From assembly GCA_014238825.1 (NCBI GenBank), contig JABAAI010000011.1, positions 1 to 17,152 on the forward strand: a stretch of 17,152 nucleotides of DNA. The letters are read 5' to 3'. This document shows, one piece after another, positions 1-6,854 of this stretch (the first letter of the stretch is position 1; each line of letters starts with the position of its first letter). The translations under genes were made by a program, and so were the position numbers. This stretch comes from Leptospirales bacterium. Its GTDB lineage: Bacteria > Spirochaetota > Leptospiria > Leptospirales > Leptonemataceae. The notes under the pieces were generated by a model. The model had not been told where the DNA came from, ran no database searches, and was given only the letters and a program-made list of their open reading frames with translations.

Positions 1-47
1 ATTTACAGTAATCAGCATTGATTTTGTATATAGTCCCCTATTTTTTG

Positions 48-84
48 TAATGCGGTAAAAAAATATGCTTTTTTTACCGCATTA
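48..84. repeat. Perfect 16-bp inverted repeat upstream of amt
   Basis: The left arm taatgcggtaaaaaaa (48-63) and the right arm tttttttaccgcatta (69-84) are exact reverse complements around a 5-base centre (tatgc). The GC-rich part lies at the outside of the stem and the A/T tracts at the inside, and no U-run follows, so this is not a classic Rho-independent terminator. It lies just upstream of a TTGACA hexamer, so an operator or DNA cruciform site is plausible. Most of the right arm recurs at 2216-2226 without its partner arm. Confidence 0.8.
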
Positions 85-111
85 TGTTTGACATCTAAAA
101 AAAATAAAAAA
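74..111 (+). repeat. 38-bp direct repeat, copy 1 (upstream of amt)
   Basis: These 38 bases are identical to 2216-2253. The repeat starts ttaccgcatta, carries TTGACA (88-93 here), and continues into an A-rich tract (8 A, T, 6 A). About 21 more bases after the A tract still resemble the second copy at roughly 60% identity (for instance ttctactggg versus ttctgttgag), so the duplicated unit is nearer 60 bp. The TTGACA looks like a sigma70 -35 box, but no strong -10 follows at 16-18 bp (best TAGTGT at 112-117). The promoter reading is therefore tentative. Confidence 0.85.
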
Positions 112-180
112 TAGTGTCCATTATTCTACTGGGAGATATTTACTTCTATTTTATAAATAAGCAAAATTAATTATCTCTAT

Positions 181-1740
181 ATGAATAATAGATTAATAAT
201 AAAAATGAAAAAGCTTATCGTACCAAACGTATCATTTTTATTTTTGATATCTCTAATTATTTTTATTTGTTTTGCCGCTTCAAATACATTATTGGCACAG
301 AATACATCATCTGTAATTAAAAAAACTTTGTCTTATGATCGTGCTGCTTTGAAAAAAGCAGTAGATGATGCGACTGAAGAAAATGGCCAGAAAACTGGCT
401 CTGTCTACGGTAAAATAATTCTTGATTATGGAAATAATGTTACTGATGAGAAAGGTGCATTTTTTGAGCAAAGTTCCTCAAAAGGTAACTACAGCGATGT
501 TTCAGCAAAAATTTTTGAAGATTCTACATTCTTAGGAAACAATCTTTGGATGATGATCGCAAGCTTTTTAGTTTTTATTATGCATCTTGGTTTTGCTATG
601 GTAGAAAGTGGCCTAACTCAAGCAAAAAATACGGTTAATATCTTATTTAAGAACACCACTATTATTGCTATAGGTCTACTGAGCTACGCTTTAATTGGTT
701 TTAACCTTATGTATCCTGGCGACTTTAACTATATTTCAAGTGCACTAGGTTTTGCTGGCTTTGGGATTGGGGCAGATAGTGTGAGCCCTGCTTATAGTAA
801 AGGTTATACTTATTGGACAGATTTTCTATTTCAGGCCATGTTTGCGGCAACGGCAGCAACAATTGTATCAGGGGCAGTAGCAGAACGTATTCGCTTGAAA
901 TCATTTTTAATATTCTCTGCTATCTTCGTCACTTTTGCCTACCCTGTTATTGGAAGTTGGCAGTGGGGTGGCGGTTTTTTAGCGGAAAATGGTTTTTATG
1001 ATTTTGCAGGTTCAACTTTAGTACATTCTGTAGGTGGATGGGCTGCCTTAGCTGGAGTCTTGTTACTTGGTCCGCGTTTGGGAAAATATGCTCAAGGAAG
1101 TATCAAAGCTATTCCTGGCTCAAGTATGCCACTTGGCACTATCGGTGTCTTTTTGCTATGGCTTGGCTGGTTTGGCTTCAATGGAGGTTCTGTCCTCTCT
1201 GCGGATCCAAATAGTGTCTCCTTTGTGCTTGTTACTACTTCCATAGCCGCGGCTGCTGGGATACTGGGAGCTGCTTTGCTTTCTTATTTAGTTAGCAAGA
1301 AGCCAGATTTATCGATGTCATTGAATGGAGCATTAGCAGGCCTTGTTGGAATTACAGCAGGAGCAGATAGTATGTCAGTTCTTAATTCAGTCTTAATTGG
1401 TTTTACTTCAGGCTTGATTGTAGTTGCTTCTGTTTTACTTTTGGATAAATTACGAATCGATGACCCTGTGGGAGCTATTTCTGTCCACCTTAGTTGTGGT
1501 ATTTGGGGGACTCTTTGCGTAGGTATTTTAAGTTCAAATCCAGAACATAACTTTCTTAGCCAGTTGTTTGGCGTTGGTGTAGTAGGAGTTGCTGCTTTTT
1601 CTTTCGCATTCGCTATTTTCTTTTTAATTCGAATTACTATAGGTCTGCGTGTTAGTCGTGAAGATGAGCTTAAAGGTCTTGATATTAGCGAACATGGACA
1701 AGAAGCTTACAGTGGTTTTCAGATATTTGATTTACGCTAA
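181..1740 (+). CDS. amt: Ammonium transporter (Amt family) with extended N-terminal exported region
   Basis: This is an inner-membrane ammonium channel of the Amt/MEP/Rh family. Residues 10-40 form a signal-peptide-like hydrophobic stretch ending near LLAQ. A roughly 80-residue hydrophilic segment follows before the channel domain begins at about residue 121. Aligned by eye to E. coli AmtB, the key residues are present: F217 and F221 (F103, F107 gate), W262 (W148), D274 (D160), H282 and H436 (the H168/H318 twin-histidine pore) and F333 (F215). The C-terminal tail is intact and ends at about residue 519. Length exceeds the usual 400-450 residues because of the N-terminal segment. No Shine-Dalgarno is visible; an in-frame ATG at 205 is an alternative start that keeps the signal peptide. 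An in-frame stop at 154-156 limits any earlier start. A P-II gene follows 27 bases later, the standard amt-glnK pairing. Confidence 0.95.
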   Translation: MNNRLIIKMKKLIVPNVSFLFLISLIIFICFAASNTLLAQNTSSVIKKTLSYDRAALKKAVDDATEENGQKTGSVYGKIILDYGNNVTDEKGAFFEQSSSKGNYSDVSAKIFEDSTFLGNNLWMMIASFLVFIMHLGFAMVESGLTQAKNTVNILFKNTTIIAIGLLSYALIGFNLMYPGDFNYISSALGFAGFGIGADSVSPAYSKGYTYWTDFLFQAMFAATAATIVSGAVAERIRLKSFLIFSAIFVTFAYPVIGSWQWGGGFLAENGFYDFAGSTLVHSVGGWAALAGVLLLGPRLGKYAQGSIKAIPGSSMPLGTIGVFLLWLGWFGFNGGSVLSADPNSVSFVLVTTSIAAAAGILGAALLSYLVSKKPDLSMSLNGALAGLVGITAGADSMSVLNSVLIGFTSGLIVVASVLLLDKLRIDDPVGAISVHLSCGIWGTLCVGILSSNPEHNFLSQLFGVGVVGVAAFSFAFAIFFLIRITIGLRVSREDELKGLDISEHGQEAYSGFQIFDLR

Positions 1741-1767
1741 TTATTGAAGATATCAATAGGAGAAAAT

Positions 1768-2109
1768 ATGAAATTTATTAGAGTAGTTATTCAACCACAC
1801 AAATTAATAGATGTAAAGGAAAGCTTAAAGCAAGCAGGGATTACAAAAATGACTGTGATTAATGCTCTTGGCTGTGGTCAGCAACAAGGTTATTCCAAAG
1901 ATTATCGAGGAACAACCACCGATGTTAATTTACTTAAGAAAACGATTATAGAAATTGCAGTTAACGATGAGTTTGTAGATTCAACGATAAAGGCTATTTC
2001 TGATGGTGCCCACAGTGGTAATATTGGAGATGGTAAAATTTTTGTTACAGAGCTTTCAAGGGTGGTTCGCATTAGGACCGGTGAAGATGGGCCGGAAGCG
2101 ATCGGCTAG
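1768..2109 (+). CDS. glnK: P-II family nitrogen regulatory protein (GlnK/GlnB)
   Basis: This 113-residue trimeric signalling protein senses 2-oxoglutarate and ATP/ADP and typically plugs the Amt channel with its T-loop. I chose the ATG at 1768 because AGGAG at 1758-1762 sits 5 bases upstream and the protein then begins MKFIRVVIQP, as in the family. An upstream in-frame TTG at 1744 would add eight atypical residues. Conserved ligand residues by E. coli numbering are T29, Q39, K58, K90, R101 and R103. R47, which enters the Amt pore, is kept in YRG (46-48). Residue 51, the uridylylated tyrosine of enterobacteria, is threonine here (TTT at 49-51), so control by GlnD at this site is not expected. 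R38 and K40 are both glutamine. The amt linkage supports the name glnK over glnB. Confidence 0.93.
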   Translation: MKFIRVVIQPHKLIDVKESLKQAGITKMTVINALGCGQQQGYSKDYRGTTTDVNLLKKTIIEIAVNDEFVDSTIKAISDGAHSGNIGDGKIFVTELSRVVRIRTGEDGPEAIG

Positions 2110-2215
2110 TTCTACTAAAAGTGAGTTGAAGCAGGGCTATACGATTATTATCTGTTTTTGAGATATTTTTATATTTTTCTGTATTATTAAAAAAAAACAT
2201 AAAAACTGAGTTTTA

Positions 2216-2253
2216 TTACCGCATTATGTTTGACATCTAAAAAAAATAAAAAA
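2216..2253 (+). repeat. 38-bp direct repeat, copy 2 (upstream of infA)
   Basis: This is an exact copy of 74-111, including the half-arm ttaccgcatta and TTGACA (2230-2235). The left arm of the inverted repeat seen at 48-63 is missing, so no long hairpin can form. The copy lies in the 213-bp gap between glnK and the alpha operon, about 70-107 bases before infA, where an operon promoter is expected. No good -10 stands 16-18 bp after TTGACA, since the interval is an A tract (AAAATG at 2253-2258). Nothing else convincing appears in the 2110-2215 part of the gap. Confidence 0.85.
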
Positions 2254-2322
2254 AAATGACCTATGTTCTGTTGAGGGTTTTTTGTTTGACTATGCTTAAA
2301 ATGGAACAAGATAGGTGTTCAT

Positions 2323-2541
2323 TTGGCAAAACAAGATGCGATAGAAATGGAAGGAAAGGTTGTAGAGCCTTTACCTAACGCTATGTTTCGTATCGAATTA
2401 ACAAATGGTCACAAAGTATTAGCTCATATCTCTGGTAAGATGCGTATGCATTATATTCGTATTTTGCCGGGTGATACAGTGTTGGTAGAGCTTTCTCCTT
2501 ATGATTTAACTAGAGGTAGAATTATTTATCGACGAAAGTAG
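2323..2541 (+). CDS. infA: Translation initiation factor IF-1
   Basis: This 72-residue protein is a full-length single OB-fold (S1-like) domain that binds the A site of the 30S subunit during initiation. The sequence begins (M)AKQDAIEMEGKVVEPLPNAM and contains FRIELTNGHKVLAHISGKMR and ILPGDTVLVELSPYDLTRGR, the family signature from end to end. The start codon is TTG, with AGGTG at 2313-2317 placed 5 bases upstream. The nearby ATG at 2301 is out of frame. It heads the cluster infA-rpmJ-rpsM-rpsK-rpoA-rplQ. The usual upstream spc-operon genes (secY, adk, map) are not here; a P-II gene precedes it instead. Confidence 0.97.
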   Translation: MAKQDAIEMEGKVVEPLPNAMFRIELTNGHKVLAHISGKMRMHYIRILPGDTVLVELSPYDLTRGRIIYRRK

Positions 2542-2581
2542 GAAGTAGTATTTAAATGGTTTTATATTATAGTGGTGTTTT

Positions 2582-2695
2582 ATGAAAGTTAGAGTTTCTG
2601 TAAAAAAAATGTGTGTAGATTGCCGGGTAATACGAAGGGCGGGTGTCGTGAGAGTAATATGCAAAAACCCTAGGCACAAGCAAAGGCAAGGTTAA
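2582..2695 (+). CDS. rpmJ: 50S ribosomal protein L36
   Basis: This 37-codon gene encodes the small zinc-binding large-subunit protein L36. The translation begins MKVRVSVKKMCVDCRVIRR and ends NPRHKQRQG. C11, C14, C27 and H32 form the zinc-ribbon ligand set of the C+ type. It lies 40 bases after infA and 5 bases before rpsM, so all three are surely co-transcribed. A weak ribosome-binding sequence (agtggtg) precedes the ATG. Confidence 0.97.
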   Translation: MKVRVSVKKMCVDCRVIRRAGVVRVICKNPRHKQRQG

Positions 2696-2700
2696 TCTGT

Positions 2701-3078
2701 ATGGCAAGGATTTCTGGAGTTGAAATACCAAATGACAAGAGGGTAATCATTGCCTTGACATATATTTTTGGAATTGGTAAAGCTAGTTCCCGTAAAATAC
2801 TAGAGAAAGCCAATGTAGATGAGAATCTTAGAGTAAAATCATTGGAAGAAGCGAAGTTAAACTCTATAAAGAAAGTTATTAGCGAAGATTATCAAATAGA
2901 AGGAGATTTACGCACAAAAGTACAACTTAATATAAAGCGATTAATTGATATAGGTTCTTATTTGGGAAAAAGACATCGAATGAGTTTACCAGTTCATGGA
3001 CAACGCACACGCACAAATGCTAGAACACGTAAAGGAAAAAAGAGAACAGTGGCAGGTAGGAAAAAAGCACCTACCTGA
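2701..3078 (+). CDS. rpsM: 30S ribosomal protein S13
   Basis: This 125-residue protein of the 30S head contacts 16S rRNA, the P-site tRNA and, through inter-subunit bridges, L5. Family signatures are MARISGVEIPNDKRVIIAL at the start, YIFGIGKASSRKIL (helix-two-turn-helix), DIGSYLGKRHRMSLPVHGQR and the basic tail TRTNARTRKGKKRTVAGRKK. Length is normal. An AAGG at 2688-2691, inside the end of rpmJ, serves as ribosome-binding site 9 bases upstream of the ATG. It is the third gene of the cluster, followed after 49 bases by rpsK. Confidence 0.98.
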   Translation: MARISGVEIPNDKRVIIALTYIFGIGKASSRKILEKANVDENLRVKSLEEAKLNSIKKVISEDYQIEGDLRTKVQLNIKRLIDIGSYLGKRHRMSLPVHGQRTRTNARTRKGKKRTVAGRKKAPT

Positions 3079-3127
3079 TAGTTTATAGAACATATTTAAG
3101 GTATTATATTTTAAAAGGATAAACAAA

Positions 3128-3502
3128 ATGGCAGCACGTAAAAAAGAAAAACAAAGAGTTCCACGTGGAGTGGTACATATTAAAGCATCTTTTAATAACA
3201 CATTGATTACAATAACTGACCCTGGTGGTAATACTATTGCTTGGTCATCTTCTGGTCTCATGAAATTTAAAGGCTCACGTAAATCAACACCGTATGCAGC
3301 ACAGATAGCTGCACGCGATGCTGTTATTCGAGCTAAGGAACAAGGATTGCGCGAGGTTGAAGTAGTGATTAAAGGTCCAGGAATAGGCAGGGAATCTGCT
3401 GTAAGAACAATTGCTAACGAAGGAGTTGTTGTTAAGCGTATTCAAGATATTACTCCTTTACCACACAATGGATGCCGACCACGAAAAAAACGAAGAGTTT
3501 AA
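3128..3502 (+). CDS. rpsK: 30S ribosomal protein S11
   Basis: This 124-residue platform protein of the 30S subunit binds near the 3' end of 16S rRNA and the mRNA exit channel. Characteristic stretches are GVVHIKASFNNTLITITDP, GLMKFKGSRKSTPYAAQIAA, VVIKGPGIGRESAVR and the C-terminal ITPLPHNGCRPRKKRRV. A clear AAAGGA-type ribosome-binding site at 3114-3119 stands 8 bases before the ATG. In many bacteria rpsD (S4) follows directly. Here the next 87 bases are non-coding and lead straight to rpoA. Confidence 0.98.
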   Translation: MAARKKEKQRVPRGVVHIKASFNNTLITITDPGGNTIAWSSSGLMKFKGSRKSTPYAAQIAARDAVIRAKEQGLREVEVVIKGPGIGRESAVRTIANEGVVVKRIQDITPLPHNGCRPRKKRRV

Positions 3503-3589
3503 TACAATTTATAATTTCGAGACCTATAATATAAATTATAGTGACTTTAAAAATTTACAAATATTAAAAAAAAATTGGAGGAAAATATA

Positions 3590-4591
3590 TTGGCTACAAG
3601 TACTAAATTTTTATTACGCGGGATGAAGCGTCCGAAACAAGTAGAGTTTCATCAGGATGTTACTAAAACAAACTATGCTAAATTTATTGCAGAACCATTT
3701 GAGAGGGGTTTTGGAACAACTATTGGGAATTCATTGAGAAGGGCTTTACTTTCTTCAATTCCAGGGACAGCAATTACTGCAGTACGCATAGAGGGAGTTT
3801 CACATGAATTTTCTGTTATGGAGGGCATTGTTGAAGATGTGGTAAGGTTGATTTTGAATCTAAAACAAGTCGTTGCCCATTATGAATCTGAAAACAAAGA
3901 GGAGCCTAAAGTGATTCATATCGAAAAAAAAGGTGCTGGTGTTTTGTGTGGTGCTGATTTGGCTATAGATTCATCAATCCAGATTCTAAATCCAGATTTA
4001 GTAATTGCAAACATGAATGAAGATGCATCGCTAACTATGGATATTCAGTTTGAACGAGGCAGAGGATACGTACCAGCAGAAGAACTTAAAAATAATATAG
4101 AAGAGATTAGCACTATTCCATTGGATGCTCTTTTTTCGCCAATTACTCGCGTGAACTATAATGTAGTAGAAACTCGCGTTGGACAGCGAACAGATTATGA
4201 TAAATTAGAATTAGAGATATTTACAGATGGGTCTATAACACCAGAAGATGCTTTAGCACAAGCGGCTAAAATCCTAAAGGATCACCTTACGATGTTTATA
4301 AACTTTGAAGAAGAGCAAGAGGAAGAAGATGACGATGAAGCAAGTGAGTTAGAAGAAACGCTTAAGAAAAATCTTGCTACACACGTTGAGTCTATGGAGC
4401 TTTCTGTACGTTCTCTCTCAATATTGAAGAGCTTAGAAATAGACTTTATTGCTGATTTAATTCATAAAACTGAAGGTGAAATGAAAAAATCACGACATTA
4501 TTCTCTAGCTTGCGTAGATGAAATTAAGCAGAAGTTGGCAGATTTTGATCTTGGCTTTGGAATGCGTGATCAATTCTCTTCGAGGAACTAG
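3590..4591 (+). CDS. rpoA: DNA-directed RNA polymerase alpha subunit
   Basis: This 333-residue subunit dimerises to scaffold beta and beta'. I chose the TTG at 3590 because GGAGG (3577-3581) lies 8 bases upstream. An in-frame TTG at 3575 overlaps that site and is unlikely. The N-terminal domain (about 1-235) has the family core PFERGFGTTIGNSLRRALLS. An acidic linker of Glu/Asp follows (about 239-256). The C-terminal domain (about 262-325) contains SVRSLSILKS and DEIKQKLADFDLGFGM. The arginine matching E. coli R265 is present (R274), as is the E302 equivalent. By eye, the other UP-element contacts (N268, G296, K298, S299) are replaced by S, S, A and C. It ends 28 bases before rplQ. Confidence 0.97.
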   Translation: MATSTKFLLRGMKRPKQVEFHQDVTKTNYAKFIAEPFERGFGTTIGNSLRRALLSSIPGTAITAVRIEGVSHEFSVMEGIVEDVVRLILNLKQVVAHYESENKEEPKVIHIEKKGAGVLCGADLAIDSSIQILNPDLVIANMNEDASLTMDIQFERGRGYVPAEELKNNIEEISTIPLDALFSPITRVNYNVVETRVGQRTDYDKLELEIFTDGSITPEDALAQAAKILKDHLTMFINFEEEQEEEDDDEASELEETLKKNLATHVESMELSVRSLSILKSLEIDFIADLIHKTEGEMKKSRHYSLACVDEIKQKLADFDLGFGMRDQFSSRN

Positions 4592-4619
4592 GCATAAACT
4601 TATTTTAGGAATAACTTTG

Positions 4620-5168
4620 ATGAAAAAGGGTATATCTATTTCTAAATTAAATCGTACTCCTTCGCATAGGAAGGCTATGCTTAGGAATATGGCGACTAGT
4701 CTTTTGGAGCATGAGCGTATTATTACCACCCGCGAGAAGGGAAAGGTCTTGCGTAAGTACATAGAGCCATTGATAACGATGGCTCGCAAAAATATACTAG
4801 AAGATGATAAATCTAACGTAATAGAAGTTTTGAACTGCAGGCGTATTCTTAATCGCCATTTACGTGGAACAAAGATAGTTGATAAGTTGCTAAAAGAAAT
4901 TGCTGTTCGTTATAAGGAGCGTCCCGGTGGCTATTTACGGATTATCCATCTACAAGACCGTAAATCAGATGCAAGTAGAATGAGTATAGTTGAGCTTCTT
5001 GATCGTAAGGAAAAAGTAAAGCGTTTGCCTCAAGCTATTAAAGGTAATACACAAAAAATTAAAACCCCAGAAGAAAGCGATAAGCTTGATCTTAAACCTG
5101 ATATGGTTAAGAAAAAGAAAGAAAAGTGGTATAATCGTTTGGGTAGTAAAACTCAAGAAAGGAATTAA
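4620..5168 (+). CDS. rplQ: 50S ribosomal protein L17 with basic C-terminal extension
   Basis: L17 sits near the peptide exit tunnel of the large subunit. The ATG at 4620 gives MKKGISISKLNRTPSHRKAM, matching the family start. Upstream in-frame codons reach back into rpoA and are not part of the protein. AGGA at 4607-4610 is the likely ribosome-binding site. The core (about residues 1-127) includes SHRKAMLRNMATSLLEHERI and ends with DASRMSIVELLDR, where most bacterial L17 proteins stop. About 55 further residues, rich in lysine (for instance KKKKEKWYNRLGSKTQERN), bring it to 182 residues against a usual 115-130. It is the last gene of the cluster. Confidence 0.96.
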   Translation: MKKGISISKLNRTPSHRKAMLRNMATSLLEHERIITTREKGKVLRKYIEPLITMARKNILEDDKSNVIEVLNCRRILNRHLRGTKIVDKLLKEIAVRYKERPGGYLRIIHLQDRKSDASRMSIVELLDRKEKVKRLPQAIKGNTQKIKTPEESDKLDLKPDMVKKKKEKWYNRLGSKTQERN

Positions 5169-5228
5169 TAATTTTGCTAATTCTCAAGGAGTTCCTCAGA
5201 CAATCCCCACCAAAAGAAATGTGATTAT

Positions 5229-5246
5229 AAGAGTCTTTTGACTCTT
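5229..5246 (+). terminator. Possible weak terminator hairpin after rplQ
   Basis: AAGAGTC (5229-5235) and GACTCTT (5240-5246) are perfect complements around a TTTT loop. The stem is short (7 bp) and the T-run after it is poor (ttaaaattta), so termination would be inefficient. It sits between the alpha cluster and the methyltransferase gene, 12 bases before the latter's start codon, so it could instead affect translation of that gene. Confidence 0.35.
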
Positions 5247-5257
5247 TAAAATTTATT

Positions 5258-5911
5258 GTGGAAAATATTTCCAATAAAAACAAGAAAATTTGGGATAATT
5301 ATTATAAGAAGAGTAAACACTCTCAAAAATATCCTGATGAAAATTTAATTCGTTTATTAATGCCTCTCGACAGGGGGGCAGCACTAGACTTGGGATGTGG
5401 TGGGGGCCGACATCTTTCTCTTTTGAATGAGCTAAACTTTTCTCCAATATATGCTAGCGATATGAGCCCAGAGGCGTTAATGCAGAGTGCGAAGGCATAC
5501 CCATTTGTGAAAATAGTATCTTTAGCAAAAAGAGAAGCATTGACTTGGCATGAATCTCAAAGTAAATTTACTTTAGATTTACCTTCAACATCGCTTGATA
5601 TTATCATTGCATGGGGTGTTTTACATTATAATTCAGCAGATATTATTGAAGATATTCTTTGCGAAATTGTGCGTCTTCTTAAAATTGATGGTGTTTTCAT
5701 CGGGACACTGCGTTCCACTAGAGATACTCACCTAAAAACGAACAAAGACTTAAAAGGAAGTGAGTGGAATGCGTATAACGAAGAGGCTTGTAAAAAATTA
5801 TTAGAAAAGCATTTCACGCAAGTAAAATTGGGCTATATGGAAAGGACTCTCATCGGAAATTTGGATAGGCGTATTTGTCATTGGTTTTTTTCTGTTTCTA
5901 ATGCTTCTTAG
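5258..5911 (+). CDS. Class I SAM-dependent methyltransferase
   Basis: This 217-residue cytoplasmic protein has a Rossmann-type methyltransferase fold. Motif I is ALDLGCGGGRH (residues 42-52). The acidic residue ending strand 2 is D68 in YASDMSPEAL, and the motif IV region is LDIIIAWGVLHY (about 113-124). Substrate cannot be deduced; the shape is that of the generic Methyltransf_11/25-like small-molecule or tRNA-modifying enzymes. The start is GTG with no Shine-Dalgarno. Codons 1-6 lie within a small inverted repeat (TGGAAA 5259-5264 / TTTCCA 5268-5273). It is 89 bases after rplQ and 47 bases before birA on the same strand, so it may be read with birA-coaX. The exact start is uncertain. Confidence 0.85.
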   Translation: MENISNKNKKIWDNYYKKSKHSQKYPDENLIRLLMPLDRGAALDLGCGGGRHLSLLNELNFSPIYASDMSPEALMQSAKAYPFVKIVSLAKREALTWHESQSKFTLDLPSTSLDIIIAWGVLHYNSADIIEDILCEIVRLLKIDGVFIGTLRSTRDTHLKTNKDLKGSEWNAYNEEACKKLLEKHFTQVKLGYMERTLIGNLDRRICHWFFSVSNAS

Positions 5912-5958
5912 ATATTTCTTAGTAATTAAATTTTATAAATGAAAGAAAGGGATGGCTA

Positions 5959-6837
5959 ATGTTTGTTCAGTTGGAAACGAATGATAGCTCTTGGATTAGT
6001 TTAGACAAATGTATCTCTACAAACACATTTCTAATGGAAGGAGACTTCCCATCAGGGACAATTTGCTTAGCACGAGAACAAAGCGATGGCAGGGGAAGGC
6101 GTAATAATGCTTGGGAATCTCTGAAGGATAAGTCTTTTATTTTTTCTGCACTAATTCATGTTCCTAGCTCGCTTCTAAGAGAGACTCTGTCATTAAATTT
6201 ATTTCCTGTACTAAGTGGTGTTGCATTATTAGAGGCCTTGGATGAGTATCTTGCATCTACTAGTACTAGTTCCTTTAAAAAAGAGCAGAAGCGAGGAGAT
6301 GAGCTTTATTTTAAGTGGCCTAACGATATATATATTCTGCGAAAAATTCAGGATGGCGAATATTATGGCAAACTAGCTGGAATTTTGATTGAAAATAGAA
6401 CTGAAAGAGTCGCTAGTACGGAAGAAGAGTATATGCGCATTGTTATTGGCATAGGTCTAAATTGGAGTGGGGACGATAAAGTAATGGAAGAACTAGGAGA
6501 TATTATTGCTAAAAAAAATTTGGAAAAGGAATACATACCCCCTATTTCATTATATCATAATTTTCAAAAGATACCCCCTCTTATAAGTTTTACTAAATAC
6601 CTTGTGGCTTCAATGAATAAGATTCTTGCTCAAGTCCAAGGTGGTGATCTTAGCTTTATAGAAAGGGCTCGAGGTACTCATTTTTTAAGAGAGCGATTAA
6701 TATCCTATGCTAAGCGAAATTATTATGTCAGAGGATTATCAGATAAATGTGAGCTAATTATTGAAGATATGGCTACTGGAGAGCAAAAAAATATTTGTAG
6801 CACAGAAGAAGAGATAAAACTAATAGGCTCAATATAA
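5959..6837 (+). CDS. birA: Biotin--[acetyl-CoA-carboxylase] ligase, catalytic domain only
   Basis: The enzyme activates biotin with ATP and attaches it to the lysine of biotin carboxyl carrier protein, the first requirement for fatty-acid synthesis. The biotinyl-AMP loop is GRGRR (44-48). Other family motifs are KWPND (119-123), GKLAGILIE (137-145, with catalytic lysine K138) and IGIGLNW (163-169). There is no N-terminal winged-helix domain, so this is a monofunctional ligase (group I) without biotin-operon repressor activity. At 292 residues it has a full C-terminal domain. AAAGGGA at 5946-5952 precedes the ATG. An overlapping ATG at 5952 is out of frame. coaX follows after 17 bases, a pairing found in several bacterial groups. 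Confidence 0.94.
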   Translation: MFVQLETNDSSWISLDKCISTNTFLMEGDFPSGTICLAREQSDGRGRRNNAWESLKDKSFIFSALIHVPSSLLRETLSLNLFPVLSGVALLEALDEYLASTSTSSFKKEQKRGDELYFKWPNDIYILRKIQDGEYYGKLAGILIENRTERVASTEEEYMRIVIGIGLNWSGDDKVMEELGDIIAKKNLEKEYIPPISLYHNFQKIPPLISFTKYLVASMNKILAQVQGGDLSFIERARGTHFLRERLISYAKRNYYVRGLSDKCELIIEDMATGEQKNICSTEEEIKLIGSI

Positions 6838-6854
6838 ATATAAATAATACAAGT

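Noticed and set aside
48..84. Reading the palindrome as a Rho-independent terminator of a gene to the left
   Set aside because: The stem is GC-rich outside and A/T inside, and no T-run follows the stem on the plus strand.
813..1001. Open frame of 62 codons inside amt on the plus strand
   Set aside because: It lies in another frame of a clear Amt gene, has no homology I recognise and no ribosome-binding site.
2110..2322. tRNA, riboswitch or small RNA in the glnK-infA gap
   Set aside because: No cloverleaf or known riboswitch core could be drawn; only the repeat and A/T-rich sequence are visible. A weak hairpin (aaaac-tga-gtttt, 2202-2214) is too small to call.
2986..3261. Minus-strand open frame across rpsM/rpsK
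   Set aside because: It is antisense to two conserved ribosomal genes and has the composition expected of a shadow frame.
3503..3589. Remnant of rpsD between rpsK and rpoA
   Set aside because: The 87 bases are too short and show no S4-like coding sequence.
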